Source: Clostridiales bacterium (lineage in GTDB: Bacteria; Bacillota; Clostridia; Christensenellales; Borkfalkiaceae). From it: a stretch of 64,000 nucleotides of DNA. Where the stretch lies: NCBI GenBank assembly GCA_022508245.1, contig JAFLVO010000005.1:1-64000 (forward strand), given 5' to 3'. Of the stretch, positions 34,528-44,100 are shown one piece after another; position 1 is the first letter of the stretch; each line of letters opens with the position of its first letter. The notes below the pieces were generated by a model. It was not told the origin of the DNA, did no database searches, and saw only the letters and a program-made list of their open reading frames with translations. The translations under genes were made by a program, and so were the position numbers.

Positions 34528-35874
34528 TTATTTCTTTAAAATTATATTCTTTATATCGTCAACGTCCTTTGCAATCTTATCGTTGACGCGGCACATATCT
34601 TCGACCTTGTCGCGCGAATACAAAATTGTCGTGTGATCTCTGCCGCCCAGCTCTTTTCCGATTGACACAAGGGGGAGGGAGAGTAGCTCGCACATAAGAT
34701 AACAGCAAATCTGTCTGGGACGGGTGACCTCCTTTTTCTTGCTCTTGCCCACTAAATCCTTTTTGGAGATGTGGAAGTAGGAGGTAACCGCAGAAATTAC
34801 AGCCTCTGCATTGATATTTTCGTTTCCGTTCTCCGAAACTGCCTCTGAAAGCGCGCTTCTTGCAAGCGCAACCGAGATGGGCTCCTCGTGCAGCTTAGAG
34901 GCAAAAATTACCTTCGTCAGCCTGCCTTCCAGCGTTCTCACGTCGTCGCCAGAGTCCTGTGCGAGGAAAATCAAGACCTCTTCGGGAACTATGCACTTCT
35001 TTTCAAACGCTTTACGCTTTAAAATTGCAATCTTGGTTTCATAGTTGGGGGGGAGAATATCCAACACCAATCCGCCCGCAAACCTTGTTCTCAGCCTCTC
35101 TTCGAGGGTTGACAAATTCTTGGGTGGCTGGTCCGAAGAAATTACTACCTGCTTGCCCTTTGAAACAAGTTCGTTAAAGGTGTGGAAAAACTCCTCCTGA
35201 ACGGCTTTTTTATGCTCTATAAACTGAATATCGTCAATAATCAGAATGTCCGCACTGCGGTAGTGCTGTCTTAGCTTAATGCTCCTGTCGCGCGCGTCGG
35301 GACCTCTGCCTGTGAACATTGTATCGATAATTTCATTGACGAACTGCTCGCAGGTTACGTAAATTACTTTAAGCTCGGGTCTGTCGTCAATAACTTTATT
35401 CGCAATCGCCTGCAGCAGGTGGGTCTTACCAAGACCGGTGCCTCCGTAAATAAAGAGGGGGTTGTACGTGCCTGCGGGGTCCTCTGCAACAGAATGAGCC
35501 GCCTTGTAAACATACTCGTTGCTCTTGCCTACCACAAAGCTTTCAAAGGTGTATTTTTTGTCGATATTGTCGGGGGTAAAGTATTCCTCGGTGGGCGCGT
35601 TAAAAGCGTATCCGTCGCTTCCCTCAACCCTGAGCCGAAAATCAGTGAGACCGACGTCGGCTTTTATGATAGCTTCGCGCATTTTTTCGGCGAGAGTGCC
35701 CGTAATGTACTTTGCGAAGCTCTCCGTGGGCGTTTCAAATACGATAAATCTGCCGTCTACTTCAACGGGCTTAAGCTTTTCGATGTACGTTATGTAGTTG
35801 ATGTGCGAAATAAGCTCGTGCATCTTCTCTTTAATCGGTTCATAGATAAAATCAAGATTTCCATTTTCTGCCAT
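34528..35874 (-). CDS. dnaA: Chromosomal replication initiator protein DnaA
   Basis: AAA+ origin-binding initiator. The N-terminal domain I (about 1-90) and a short linker lead into the ATPase with Walker A GGTGLGKT at 144-151 and DILIIDDIQFI. The C-terminal DNA-binding domain carries the signature GGRDHTTILYSRDKV. The track start at 35937 adds 21 residues without support; MAENGNLDFIYEPIKEKM at 35874 is a typical N-terminus and follows an AAAGGA sequence. The protein is 448 residues. It is divergent from recF with no dnaN between them, unlike the usual dnaA-dnaN-recF order. Confidence 0.96.
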   Translation of the reverse strand: MAENGNLDFIYEPIKEKMHELISHINYITYIEKLKPVEVDGRFIVFETPTESFAKYITGTLAEKMREAIIKADVGLTDFRLRVEGSDGYAFNAPTEEYFTPDNIDKKYTFESFVVGKSNEYVYKAAHSVAEDPAGTYNPLFIYGGTGLGKTHLLQAIANKVIDDRPELKVIYVTCEQFVNEIIDTMFTGRGPDARDRSIKLRQHYRSADILIIDDIQFIEHKKAVQEEFFHTFNELVSKGKQVVISSDQPPKNLSTLEERLRTRFAGGLVLDILPPNYETKIAILKRKAFEKKCIVPEEVLIFLAQDSGDDVRTLEGRLTKVIFASKLHEEPISVALARSALSEAVSENGNENINAEAVISAVTSYFHISKKDLVGKSKKKEVTRPRQICCYLMCELLSLPLVSIGKELGGRDHTTILYSRDKVEDMCRVNDKIAKDVDDIKNIILKK

Positions 35875-36000
35875 AACGCCTGAATTTCCTTTGAATTTTA
35901 TAAATTTTTTGCTATAATATACAGTGTAAACGCCCAAAATATTCAGTTCGTCCCTATTATACTATAAAAACGACTTAAAATAAAGTAATTTGACCGAAAA

Positions 36001-37086
36001 ATGCATATAAAAAAATTAAATTTGAAAAATTTCAGAAATTATGCAGAGGAAAGCATAGAATTCGACGACGGGTTAAACGTCCTGTTCGGCAAAAACGCGC
36101 AGGGCAAGACCAACTGCGCCGAGGCGGTGTTCTATCTCTGCACGGGAATTTCGCCGAGGTGCAAGCGGGATAAACAGCTTATCCGCACGGGTTCAGACAC
36201 GGCGGAAATTTCCTGTGATGCCGCGGGCAGGTACGGAAATATGCAAATTTCGGCAAAAATTACCGAAAGCGGGCGGGAATTTAAGTTAAACGGCAACAAA
36301 ATTACGAGAAACGCCGACATTTTGGGCAATCTTTTCGGCGTGTTTTTCTCCCCGCGCGAGCTTCGCTTAATTCAGGACGGACCCGACGAAAGACGCAGAT
36401 TTTTAAACGTCTCCATATCCCAGCTTTCAAAACCTTACTATACCGCGCTTTCACGCTACAACCGTATACTCGAACAGCGCAACAATCTTTTAAAGGAGCG
36501 CGACACGTCGATAATCTTCGATTCTCTCCCCGTCTGGGACATGGAGCTGTGCAAGTACGCGGCAATCGTGTGTGAAAAGCGTGCAGAGTATATAGATATG
36601 CTCGCACCTTTTGCAAGGGAGGCGCACAGCTACCTCACGGGCGGTGCGGAGACACTTGAAATTAAGCCCGACAAAAAGTACAAAGGGAGTGCGGCTGAGA
36701 TAGAAAAAAGACTGCTTGCAGAGCTTTCAAACGGCTACGAGCGGGATATTCGCCTCGGATATACCGCCTGCGGACCTCACCGCGACGACATAGAAATAAA
36801 TATCGACGGCACGGACGCAAAAGCTTACGCCTCGCAGGGGCAGACCAGAACGGCGGCGCTTTCCGTTAAGCTTGCCGAAGTGGAAATATTCAAGCAGCGT
36901 TCGGGCGAATACCCTGTTCTCATTTTGGACGATGTCACGAGTGAGCTCGATTTACCCCGCCGCAAAAAGCTCATAGAGCGCACCGAGGGGTTGCAGACGA
37001 TTTTAACCTGCACACACGCCGAGCGCATACTTGCAGGCAGAGATGCCAGGAAAATAAGAATAGAGGGAGGAGCAGTCAAAAGATGA
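36001..37086 (+). CDS. recF: DNA replication and repair protein RecF
   Basis: SMC-like ATPase that helps load RecA at gaps. It opens MHIKKLNLKNFRNYAE, with Walker A GKNAQGKT (30-37), the ABC-type signature region AYASQGQTRTAALSVKL, and Walker B PVLILDDVTSELD. It is 361 residues long. The stop codon overlaps the PHP gene start by four bases. The 126-base gap to dnaA is AT-rich, but no cluster of DnaA boxes was seen in it. Confidence 0.95.
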   Translation: MHIKKLNLKNFRNYAEESIEFDDGLNVLFGKNAQGKTNCAEAVFYLCTGISPRCKRDKQLIRTGSDTAEISCDAAGRYGNMQISAKITESGREFKLNGNKITRNADILGNLFGVFFSPRELRLIQDGPDERRRFLNVSISQLSKPYYTALSRYNRILEQRNNLLKERDTSIIFDSLPVWDMELCKYAAIVCEKRAEYIDMLAPFAREAHSYLTGGAETLEIKPDKKYKGSAAEIEKRLLAELSNGYERDIRLGYTACGPHRDDIEINIDGTDAKAYASQGQTRTAALSVKLAEVEIFKQRSGEYPVLILDDVTSELDLPRRKKLIERTEGLQTILTCTHAERILAGRDARKIRIEGGAVKR

Positions 37087-37916
37087 GAGCGGACATGCAT
37101 CTTCACACCTTTTACTCGGACGGCACCGTCTCTCCCGAGCGCGTGTTTGAAAAGGCGGCGCAGAGGGGACTTGATTTTATCTGCATAACCGACCACGACT
37201 GTATGTGCCCGACGGACAGGCTTGAAGCCGCAAAAGGGCAATTGCCCGTCAAATATGTGCCGTCTATCGAGGTTTCGGCTTATTGGCGTGACGTGAAAGT
37301 TCATATGCTCTGCTATAATCCCGACCTTGAAAACAGGGATTGGAAAAGTTTTTTAAAGGAGCTTAAAGAGGGTTCGTACAGGCGCGCGGAGGTCGTTTTA
37401 AGCAAGCTGAAAAACTTAGGCATAAACCTTACAATGGCTGAAGTGGAGGCGGAAAAGCTTGTAGAGGGTGTTCCCATACACTCGATGCATATATCACGCG
37501 CAGGCGCAAAAAAGGGATATGCGGAGAATGAATTTAAGTTTTACACAAGCTATCTTATGTGGGGCGCTCCCGCCTTTTCCACTGAGGCGAGACCTTCCCC
37601 CGAGCGCACTGCAGAGATTGCGTTTGCCTCGGGTGCGGTCGTATCGCTTGCGCATCCCGGCAGAATAGATTTGGATAAAAATACCCTTAAAAAGGGCATA
37701 GTACGGCTCCAATCGTGCGGACTTAAAGGCATAGAAGGGGTGTATACTACGCATACTGATATTGAAACGGCATACTTTAAGGAGATAGCAAAAGAATTAA
37801 ACCTTTTTATTACGGGCGGTTCGGACACTCACTTTGAAAATGACGGAAGGCATAAGATGGGTCTACCCGAATTTCACCCCTCGAAAGAGCTTTTGCAAGC
37901 ATTGAAAATTTGTTGA
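37083..37916 (+). CDS. PHP-domain phosphoesterase
   Basis: A 277-residue PHP-family metal-dependent phosphoesterase. The first metal motif is MHLHTFYSDG (His6, His8), followed by CITDHDC, a conserved Glu in IEVSAYW, a His in VSLAHPGRI, and GGSDTHF. The layout resembles RNase AM / 3',5'-nucleotide bisphosphate phosphatases (YciV type). It is coupled to recF by a four-base overlap and overlaps the next gene too. The substrate is inferred only by family. Confidence 0.85.
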   Translation: MRADMHLHTFYSDGTVSPERVFEKAAQRGLDFICITDHDCMCPTDRLEAAKGQLPVKYVPSIEVSAYWRDVKVHMLCYNPDLENRDWKSFLKELKEGSYRRAEVVLSKLKNLGINLTMAEVEAEKLVEGVPIHSMHISRAGAKKGYAENEFKFYTSYLMWGAPAFSTEARPSPERTAEIAFASGAVVSLAHPGRIDLDKNTLKKGIVRLQSCGLKGIEGVYTTHTDIETAYFKEIAKELNLFITGGSDTHFENDGRHKMGLPEFHPSKELLQALKIC

Positions 37917-39196
37917 TAAAAAAAGTCAAAAAATTAAATTACCCCCTATATATGCTCGCTTTAACGGCGGGCATACTCTTTTTTTGCGCGCTTTTCTGCG
38001 GTTTTACACACATTTTGCCCAAGAATATTAAAGTCAACGGAATAGAAGTCGGCGGTCTTACGCAAAAAGAGGCAGCCTATAAAATAAGGCAAAACTTTGA
38101 AGAAGAGCTCAAGCAAAAACAGCTTAAAATTTGTGCAAAATCGGGGGAATATGTATTCAGATATCCCGAAATAAACTATAAAGACGACCTGAAAAATTTA
38201 CTTAAAAGCGTTAAAAAAGGGGGCAGTTACACCGCAAGTTACGAGTGCTATTTATGCGGCATAAATGAAATTGCCCCCGATATATGCCGCAACGAAAGCA
38301 TTTTTACGGTGGAACCGTACGCAGTTTTCAACAGGGAGGGCGCACCGTTTACTTACTATGCGGGCAACGACGGAATTATAGCTAACGAGGCGCAGCTTAA
38401 AGAGGACATTAAAAATTCTCTAAACTCGAACTTTGAAAAAGTTACTTTGAAATACACCTGCGTCAAGCGCACAAAAACTGTTGAGGAAGTAAAAAAAGAG
38501 ACCTCGCTTTTGTCCTCGTTTACAACCTACTTTGACGGCGAAAACCTCACCCGCACTAGCAACATCCGCCTTGCGGCTTCGTCCTTAAACGGCAGAATTT
38601 TAGGTGGCGGAAGCGTTCTGTCGTTCAACGGCGCAGTTGGGGCAAGGGTAAAGGAAAGGGGGTATTTACCTGCTAAAATTATAGTGGACGGCGAGTTTGT
38701 CGAGGGGGTCGGCGGCGGTGTGTGTCAGGTCAGCACAACGCTCTATAACGCCGCGCTTTTAGCAGGGCTGAATATCAATGAATATCATCCGCACTCGCTT
38801 GCGGTGAGCTACGTGCCTCCCTCGCGTGACGCTATGGTCAGCGGTAGCTCTTGCGATTTGAAGATAGAAAATTCCTCCCGCACTCCCGTATATATCAGGG
38901 CGCAGACGGGCAAAAATTTCGTAAGCTTTAAAATTTACGGTGCAAGCACGGGAGCCGTGTACGAGCTCTCCTCCGAGGTCACTGGCAATATTCCCGCAAC
39001 CCGAGAATTTACCAAGCAAAAGGACAAGGCAAGAGCGGGCAAGGACGGAGTTTTGAGTAGCGGCTATCTGACTGTAAAAAGGGGTAACGAAACCAAGATT
39101 ACCCTTATTCGGCAGGACAGATATTCGCCCCAAAACGCGTTTATTTACGACGGCGATGAAGAGGAAAACGAAAACAAAGGTAAGACCTTCAATTAA
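37910..39196 (+). CDS. VanW-family membrane-anchored cell-envelope protein
   Basis: A 428-residue protein with an N-terminal membrane segment (about 10-30), a YoaR-like putative peptidoglycan-binding region, and then the VanW domain (DGENLTRTSNIRLAASSLNG and GGGVCQVSTTLYNAALLAGL). A G5-like tail (YLTVKRGNETKITLIRQD) ends it. VanW proteins occur widely in Clostridia, and their biochemical role is unclear. The start is a TTG inside the last codons of the PHP gene; no clear ribosome binding site is seen, so translation may be coupled. Confidence 0.85.
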   Translation: MLIKKVKKLNYPLYMLALTAGILFFCALFCGFTHILPKNIKVNGIEVGGLTQKEAAYKIRQNFEEELKQKQLKICAKSGEYVFRYPEINYKDDLKNLLKSVKKGGSYTASYECYLCGINEIAPDICRNESIFTVEPYAVFNREGAPFTYYAGNDGIIANEAQLKEDIKNSLNSNFEKVTLKYTCVKRTKTVEEVKKETSLLSSFTTYFDGENLTRTSNIRLAASSLNGRILGGGSVLSFNGAVGARVKERGYLPAKIIVDGEFVEGVGGGVCQVSTTLYNAALLAGLNINEYHPHSLAVSYVPPSRDAMVSGSSCDLKIENSSRTPVYIRAQTGKNFVSFKIYGASTGAVYELSSEVTGNIPATREFTKQKDKARAGKDGVLSSGYLTVKRGNETKITLIRQDRYSPQNAFIYDGDEEENENKGKTFN

Positions 39197-39201
39197 TTTT
39201 T

Positions 39202-39384
39202 AATGGCAAGTCCTAAAACCACGCTTTTAGGACTTGCACTCAGTTTGCGTATGCTTACGCCTCAGTGGAAGTGAATGCCCGTAATTCCGCATTTGTTTGC
39301 CATCGAATATTGCGGGCAGAGAAACTTAGTTTCTAAAAATCACGAAAAAATGACCGCGCAGAATAGCGGTCATTTTTTGTGAAC
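39202..39384 (-). repeat. Family 1 dispersed structured element, copy G
   Basis: Full-length, about 183 nt, sub-lineage I, on the minus strand although both flanking genes are on the plus strand. Hairpin 1 is the most perfect seen: AAAAAATGACCGC tattctgc GCGGTCATTTTTT, T-rich on both strands and so a candidate bidirectional terminator for the VanW gene. Hairpin 2 is AGAAACtaaGTTTCT. Hairpin 5 pairs GCAAGTCCTAAAA with TTTTAGGACTTGC around GCGTGG. Confidence 0.9.
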
Positions 39385-39437
39385 ATAATTAATAACAACA
39401 AAATACTGTATCTATATAAAAATCTGCTCTCAAATTA

Positions 39438-39466
39438 TTGTATTTTTCAAGCTTTTGTGCTATAAT
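39438..39466 (+). promoter_or_regulatory. Sigma-A promoter of plsX-rnc-smc
   Basis: TTGTAT, a 17-base spacer, perfect TATAAT at 39461-39466, 57 bases upstream of the plsX start. The predicted start point falls at the first base or so of the tandem repeat below. Confidence 0.85.
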
Positions 39467-39470
39467 TTTA

Positions 39471-39510
39471 TAGATTGGAAAAATTTTGTATAGATTGGAA
39501 AAATTTTGTA
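39471..39510 (+). repeat. Perfect 20-bp tandem duplication in the plsX leader
   Basis: Two exact, adjacent copies of TAGATTGGAAAAATTTTGTA, running from about +1 to +40 of the predicted transcript. Each contains a short AAAATTTT palindrome, which could be an operator half-site pair. This is the position at which a repressor of phospholipid or fatty-acid synthesis genes would act (inference). The sequence does not match the FapR operator as I know it. Confidence 0.75.
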
Positions 39511-39523
39511 AACGGAGCAAATA

Positions 39524-40573
39524 GTGGATAAAATAATAGTTGACGCAATGGGCGGCGACAATGCCCCCCAAGCCATAGTAGAGGGCGCAATTTCTGCGCT
39601 GAACAGCGACAAAAACGCTTATATAATTTTGGCGGGAATACAAAGCGAGATTGAAAAGGTGCTTGCCACTTTAAGCTATGATAAGTCAAGGCTTGAAATC
39701 TTCGACTGTCCCGACGTAATAGGCATGAACGACAGTCCTACCGAGGCGTTAAAGCGCAAACAATCCTCGCTTATCGCGGCTTATTGGAGGCTCAAAAAAG
39801 AGGACGACATTTGCGCGCTCGTCACGGCAGGCTCAACGGGCGCAACTATAGTCGGCGGTCAGCTCATACTCGGCAGAATAAGGGGAATTAAACGCCCCGC
39901 GCTCTGTCCCGCAATTCCCAATTCAAGGGGACAGGTAACACTTCTTTGCGACTGCGGCGCCAACGCCGAGTGCAAGCCCGTAATGCTCTGCCAATTTGCC
40001 GTGCTCGCCTCCGCGTACGCGAAAGTGGGCTTTAACATCAAGAACCCCAAGGTCGGACTTTTATCCAACGGCACCGAGGAACACAAGGGCGACCCTCTCC
40101 ATCAGGAAACCTACAAATACCTCTCCAAAATGGAGGGCATCAACTTTGCGGGCAACATCGAGGGGCGGGACATCATGCTCTCGGAGTGCGATGTAGTCGT
40201 TTCCGACGGTTTTTCTGGAAATATTGCCTTAAAATCCATGGAGGGGTGCGGAAAACTCGTTTTGGGCGTTATGAAAAAGGAATTTTCGGCGACCCTTTCC
40301 TCAAAAATCGGTTATTTGTTTATGCGCAAGGCAATCAAGAAAATGCGCGCGCAATTAGATTTTGAAAAATTCGGCGGCGCCCTTTTATTGGGACTTAAAA
40401 AAGTCGTTGTAAAGAGTCACGGCTCGTCCAAGTCGTCCACAATAGCGGCGTCTATTGCAAACGCGCTTTCTATCTATCGTGGCGGACTTGTGCCTGCGGT
40501 GGAAAATAGGCTTGAAGGCGTAGATTGGAACAGCCTTATTCCGGAGAGTGAAAATGGAGCTGTCGAAGGTTGA
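39524..40573 (+). CDS. plsX: Phosphate acyltransferase PlsX
   Basis: Converts acyl-ACP to acyl-phosphate for the first step of phospholipid synthesis. It opens KIIVDAMGGDNAPQAIVEGA, the canonical PlsX N-terminus, and carries SDGFSGNIALKSMEG. It is 349 residues long. The start is GTG at 39524 behind ACGGAGC. It overlaps rnc by about 20 bases. In many Bacillota fab genes and acpP lie between plsX and rnc; here they are absent. Confidence 0.95.
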   Translation: MDKIIVDAMGGDNAPQAIVEGAISALNSDKNAYIILAGIQSEIEKVLATLSYDKSRLEIFDCPDVIGMNDSPTEALKRKQSSLIAAYWRLKKEDDICALVTAGSTGATIVGGQLILGRIRGIKRPALCPAIPNSRGQVTLLCDCGANAECKPVMLCQFAVLASAYAKVGFNIKNPKVGLLSNGTEEHKGDPLHQETYKYLSKMEGINFAGNIEGRDIMLSECDVVVSDGFSGNIALKSMEGCGKLVLGVMKKEFSATLSSKIGYLFMRKAIKKMRAQLDFEKFGGALLLGLKKVVVKSHGSSKSSTIAASIANALSIYRGGLVPAVENRLEGVDWNSLIPESENGAVEG

Positions 40574-41189
40574 AGAAAAGATAAATTACACTTTCAAGGA
40601 CAAAAATCTGTTAGAACGCGCCTTTACTCTCTCATCGTACAATCAGGACGACAACAACCAGACCCTCGAATTTTTCGGGGACGCGATACTCGAATTTATT
40701 GTATCCGAATGCATTTACGACCCCAAAAAAAGCGAGGGTCAGCTAACGGAGCTTCGGCAGGCGATTGTCTCGGATGCGGCGCTTGCGACCGTTTCGAAGG
40801 AGCTCGGGCTCGATCAGTTTTTAATCAAGAGCCAAAACGATTCAAACAACAAAAAGGCAGTGCCGTCCGTCTATGAAGCGCTGGTTGCGGCAATTTATTT
40901 AGACGGCGGGATGGGAAAAGCGCGTAAATTCGTAAAATCCACGTTAAATTTCAAAAATATAACCAAGTCAATAAACTATAAGGGGCAGCTGCAGGAGCTA
41001 CTGCAGGGCAGAGGGCTAAAGTGCCCGGAATATCTCGCTTTTGAAGACGGAACGGCGCAAAAACCGCACTTCGTCGTCGAAGTTGTTATAAAAGGCAAGA
41101 CCTTTAAGGGGGAAGCGGGTAATAAAAAGCTTGCCGAGCAGAACGCGGCAAAAGAGGCTTTGGAACACTTGAATCAGGGAGAAATATGA
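40554..41189 (+). CDS. rnc: Ribonuclease III
   Basis: Double-strand-specific endoribonuclease for rRNA and mRNA processing. The catalytic signature is QTLEFFGDAILEFIVSE, with the distal acidic residues in PSVYEALVAAIYLDGG. A C-terminal double-stranded RNA-binding domain spans about 145-211 (YKGQLQELLQG, KLAEQNAAKEALEHL). The track starts at a GTG (40548) three bases from the GGAG ribosome binding site; the ATG at 40554 has better spacing and gives 211 residues. Confidence 0.94.
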   Translation: MELSKVEEKINYTFKDKNLLERAFTLSSYNQDDNNQTLEFFGDAILEFIVSECIYDPKKSEGQLTELRQAIVSDAALATVSKELGLDQFLIKSQNDSNNKKAVPSVYEALVAAIYLDGGMGKARKFVKSTLNFKNITKSINYKGQLQELLQGRGLKCPEYLAFEDGTAQKPHFVVEVVIKGKTFKGEAGNKKLAEQNAAKEALEHLNQGEI

Positions 41190-44100
41190 TTACTTTCAAA
41201 CAAATACAACTCGTAGGTTTTAAATCCTTTGCGGATAAAACCACCATACAGCTCGGCGACGGAGTAACCTGTATAGTCGGACCCAACGGCTGCGGAAAAT
41301 CCAACGTAGCCGACGCTATTCGCTGGGTTCTCGGCGAGCAGTCGGCAAAGATGATGCGCGGTTCGCAGATGATGGACGTCATTTTCAACGGCACGGAGAG
41401 CCGCGGCAAAATGGGTTTTTGCGAAGTTACGTTGACCTTCGACAATTCCGAGAAAATTTTCGCCGTGGACAGCAACGAGGTTGAAATGACCCGCCGCCTC
41501 TATAGAGACGGCACCAGCGAATATCTTCTGAACCGTCAGCCCTCGCGTATGAAGGTTTTGACGGGGCTTTTGCACAGCGTCGGTGCGGCAAAAGAGGGTT
41601 ATTCGATTATCGGTCAGGGCAGAATCGAGCAGATTATGAACGCCAAGCCCGAGGACAGACGTTCTATTTTCGAAGAGGCGACGGGCATAGTTGTATACAA
41701 GGAAAAGAAGAGTGAGGCAGAGCGCAGGCTTGACGGCGCGAAGGACAACCTGTTCGTATATTTACAGCGTATGCAAGAAGTCGAAAGGCAACTCGGACCT
41801 TTAAAAAAATCTGCAGAAAACGCCTTAAAATACCGCGAGCTGTACGCAGAGCAGAGAAAACACGAAACCAACCTGTACATATACCGCCACGACACGGCTG
41901 AGGGCGAAAAGAATGCAATTTACGCCAAAAAGAAGACTGTTGACGACAGGAACGAATATCTTCTTAAATTTCAGGACGAGCTTGTAGAAGAATACGAAGA
42001 GTGCCGCGAGGGCATAATAAAAGCCGACGAGGAGCTGCAGGATTTAAACGACAGAATAAGCCGCTACGCAGTCGGCATAGAGCACAAGAGCGGAGAGTCC
42101 AAACTGTTTACCGAGCGCGCCCGCTCCGTAAAACAGCGTCTCTCACAGGCAGAGGAGGAGATTTCGTATTCTGCAAGGCGCATAGAGGCATTGGATAAGG
42201 ACATCATGCGCAATTTGGCGCTTGGCGAAAAGAGCGCGGACAGAATACAGAAAATGGACCTCTCTGCGGATGAGTACAGAGAGAAAATTGCGGCTCTTTC
42301 AAAAAGAATTTCAGAACACGACATTGCAACGAGCGAGCACCGCAAAAAGGTTATGGAAACCTATAGGGACCTCTCCGAGCTTGCAAAAAATATGGGTTCG
42401 CTCTCGGCGCAGAAGGAACTGCTTTCGGAGCGTATTGCCGAAATCGAGAGCGATATGCTTAAAATCCGAACCCGCCACGACGAGAGCAAGACGGAGTACC
42501 GCGCTTGCATAGAGCGCAGCGACAAGCTTGGCGACCTTCTCGGCAACGAGGACGCGCTTCTATCCGAGTCCGAAGCCAAATTGAAGGAGGTTGAAGACAA
42601 ATTAAACGCTCTTATCCGTCAGATTTACGATGCCGAGGCGTCAATTATAAGCCTTAACAGAAACCTTGAAGAGTTTCGCGGAATACGCGACAGGTTCCAG
42701 GGCTATATAGGCTCTGTTCAGAAGCTGATGAGCGATTCAAAGGGCAATTTAGAGCTTGCCGCAAGAATTAAGGGCTTAATTGCCGACGTCGTTTCGTGTG
42801 AGGAGCAGTACGAGGTTGCAATAGAAACGGCTTTCGGCGGCGCAATGCAGAACGTAATTACAAGCACGCGTGAGGACGCAAGAGAGCTAATTGAGTACTT
42901 AAAGCGCAACCGTGCGGGTCAGGTCACCTTCCTGCCTATAGAGGCGCTCCGCCCCATTTACGAGGACGGTCAGATAAAGATGGCAGTTCACGAGCGTGGT
43001 GCGATAGGTTACGCCATAGACCTCGTCAAATATGACAAGAAGTTTGAAAACGTAATACATAACCTCTTGGGCAATACGCTCATTGTGGACAATATATTCA
43101 ACGCAACGCAGATTGCAAAGAGGTTCCCCCGTGCGTTCAAGATAGTGACGCTGGAGGGAGACATAATAGCGACGAGAGGCTCAATGACGGGCGGTTCGAG
43201 GCGCGGTAATGCCGGAAACCTACTCGCCCACGAGAGAGCTATAAAAGAGTTTGAAGAGGGTATAGAGGCTAAAAAGTCCTTCCTTTCCCGTGCGGAAATC
43301 CGCAAATCCGAGCTTGAGGCTGCAAAAAAGACAGCCACGGAGGAATTTGCGGCTCTGCAAAAGAAGTTACAGGATGCAAGGCTGGAGCTTGCCTCCGTAA
43401 CCGAAAGACAGACTGCGCTCCTGCAGGCAATCTCGGGTTCGGAGCAGGAATATGCCGCCTATAGTGAGTCCTACAACGCCTTTAAAAGTAGGCTTGCAGA
43501 GCTCGAAGGCGAGTACACGGGCGTCTCTCAGGGCGCAAGCGATTTAAGCATGCTCTCCGACAAGACTTCGCTTGAAATCGACGATATGAGCGCAGAATAC
43601 GACAAGCTCGTTGCGGAGAGAGAGGAGTTGAGCGAGAGGCTTAACAGCATGCTCATCGAAACGGCTTCGCTCGGCAGCGCCGTGACCTCTTACAAGGAAG
43701 CCGCCGCAAGACTTGAAAAAGAAAAAATCGAGCTTCAGGAAAAGATTAAAAAGACAACAGCAACCCTCCCCGAATTGAAAGACGAGCTTGCAACTTTAAC
43801 TGCGCAGGCAGAGAGCACCGCACTCACCCAAGAGGAGCAGGCGGTCGTCGGCAACTTGCGCAAACAGATAGGAAAAGTAACCCAAAAGAAGAACGATTTA
43901 AACGAACGCATAAAGCAGATTGATATAGGCAGACTTTCAATCGCCGAGGAGAGGGACTCGCTCACGGTACGCTCGCACAACTACGAAATGGCGCTTGCAA
44001 AAATAGACAGCGACCTCGAGGTTCTGCGCCAGCGCATTCAGGACGAGTACGGTTTACAATACGAGGACTGCCTGCAGTACAAAGAAGAAGGCTACGACGT

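Noticed and set aside
35875-36000. Replication origin between dnaA and recF
   Set aside because: AT-rich, but no cluster of TTATCCACA-like boxes was found in this gap or nearby.
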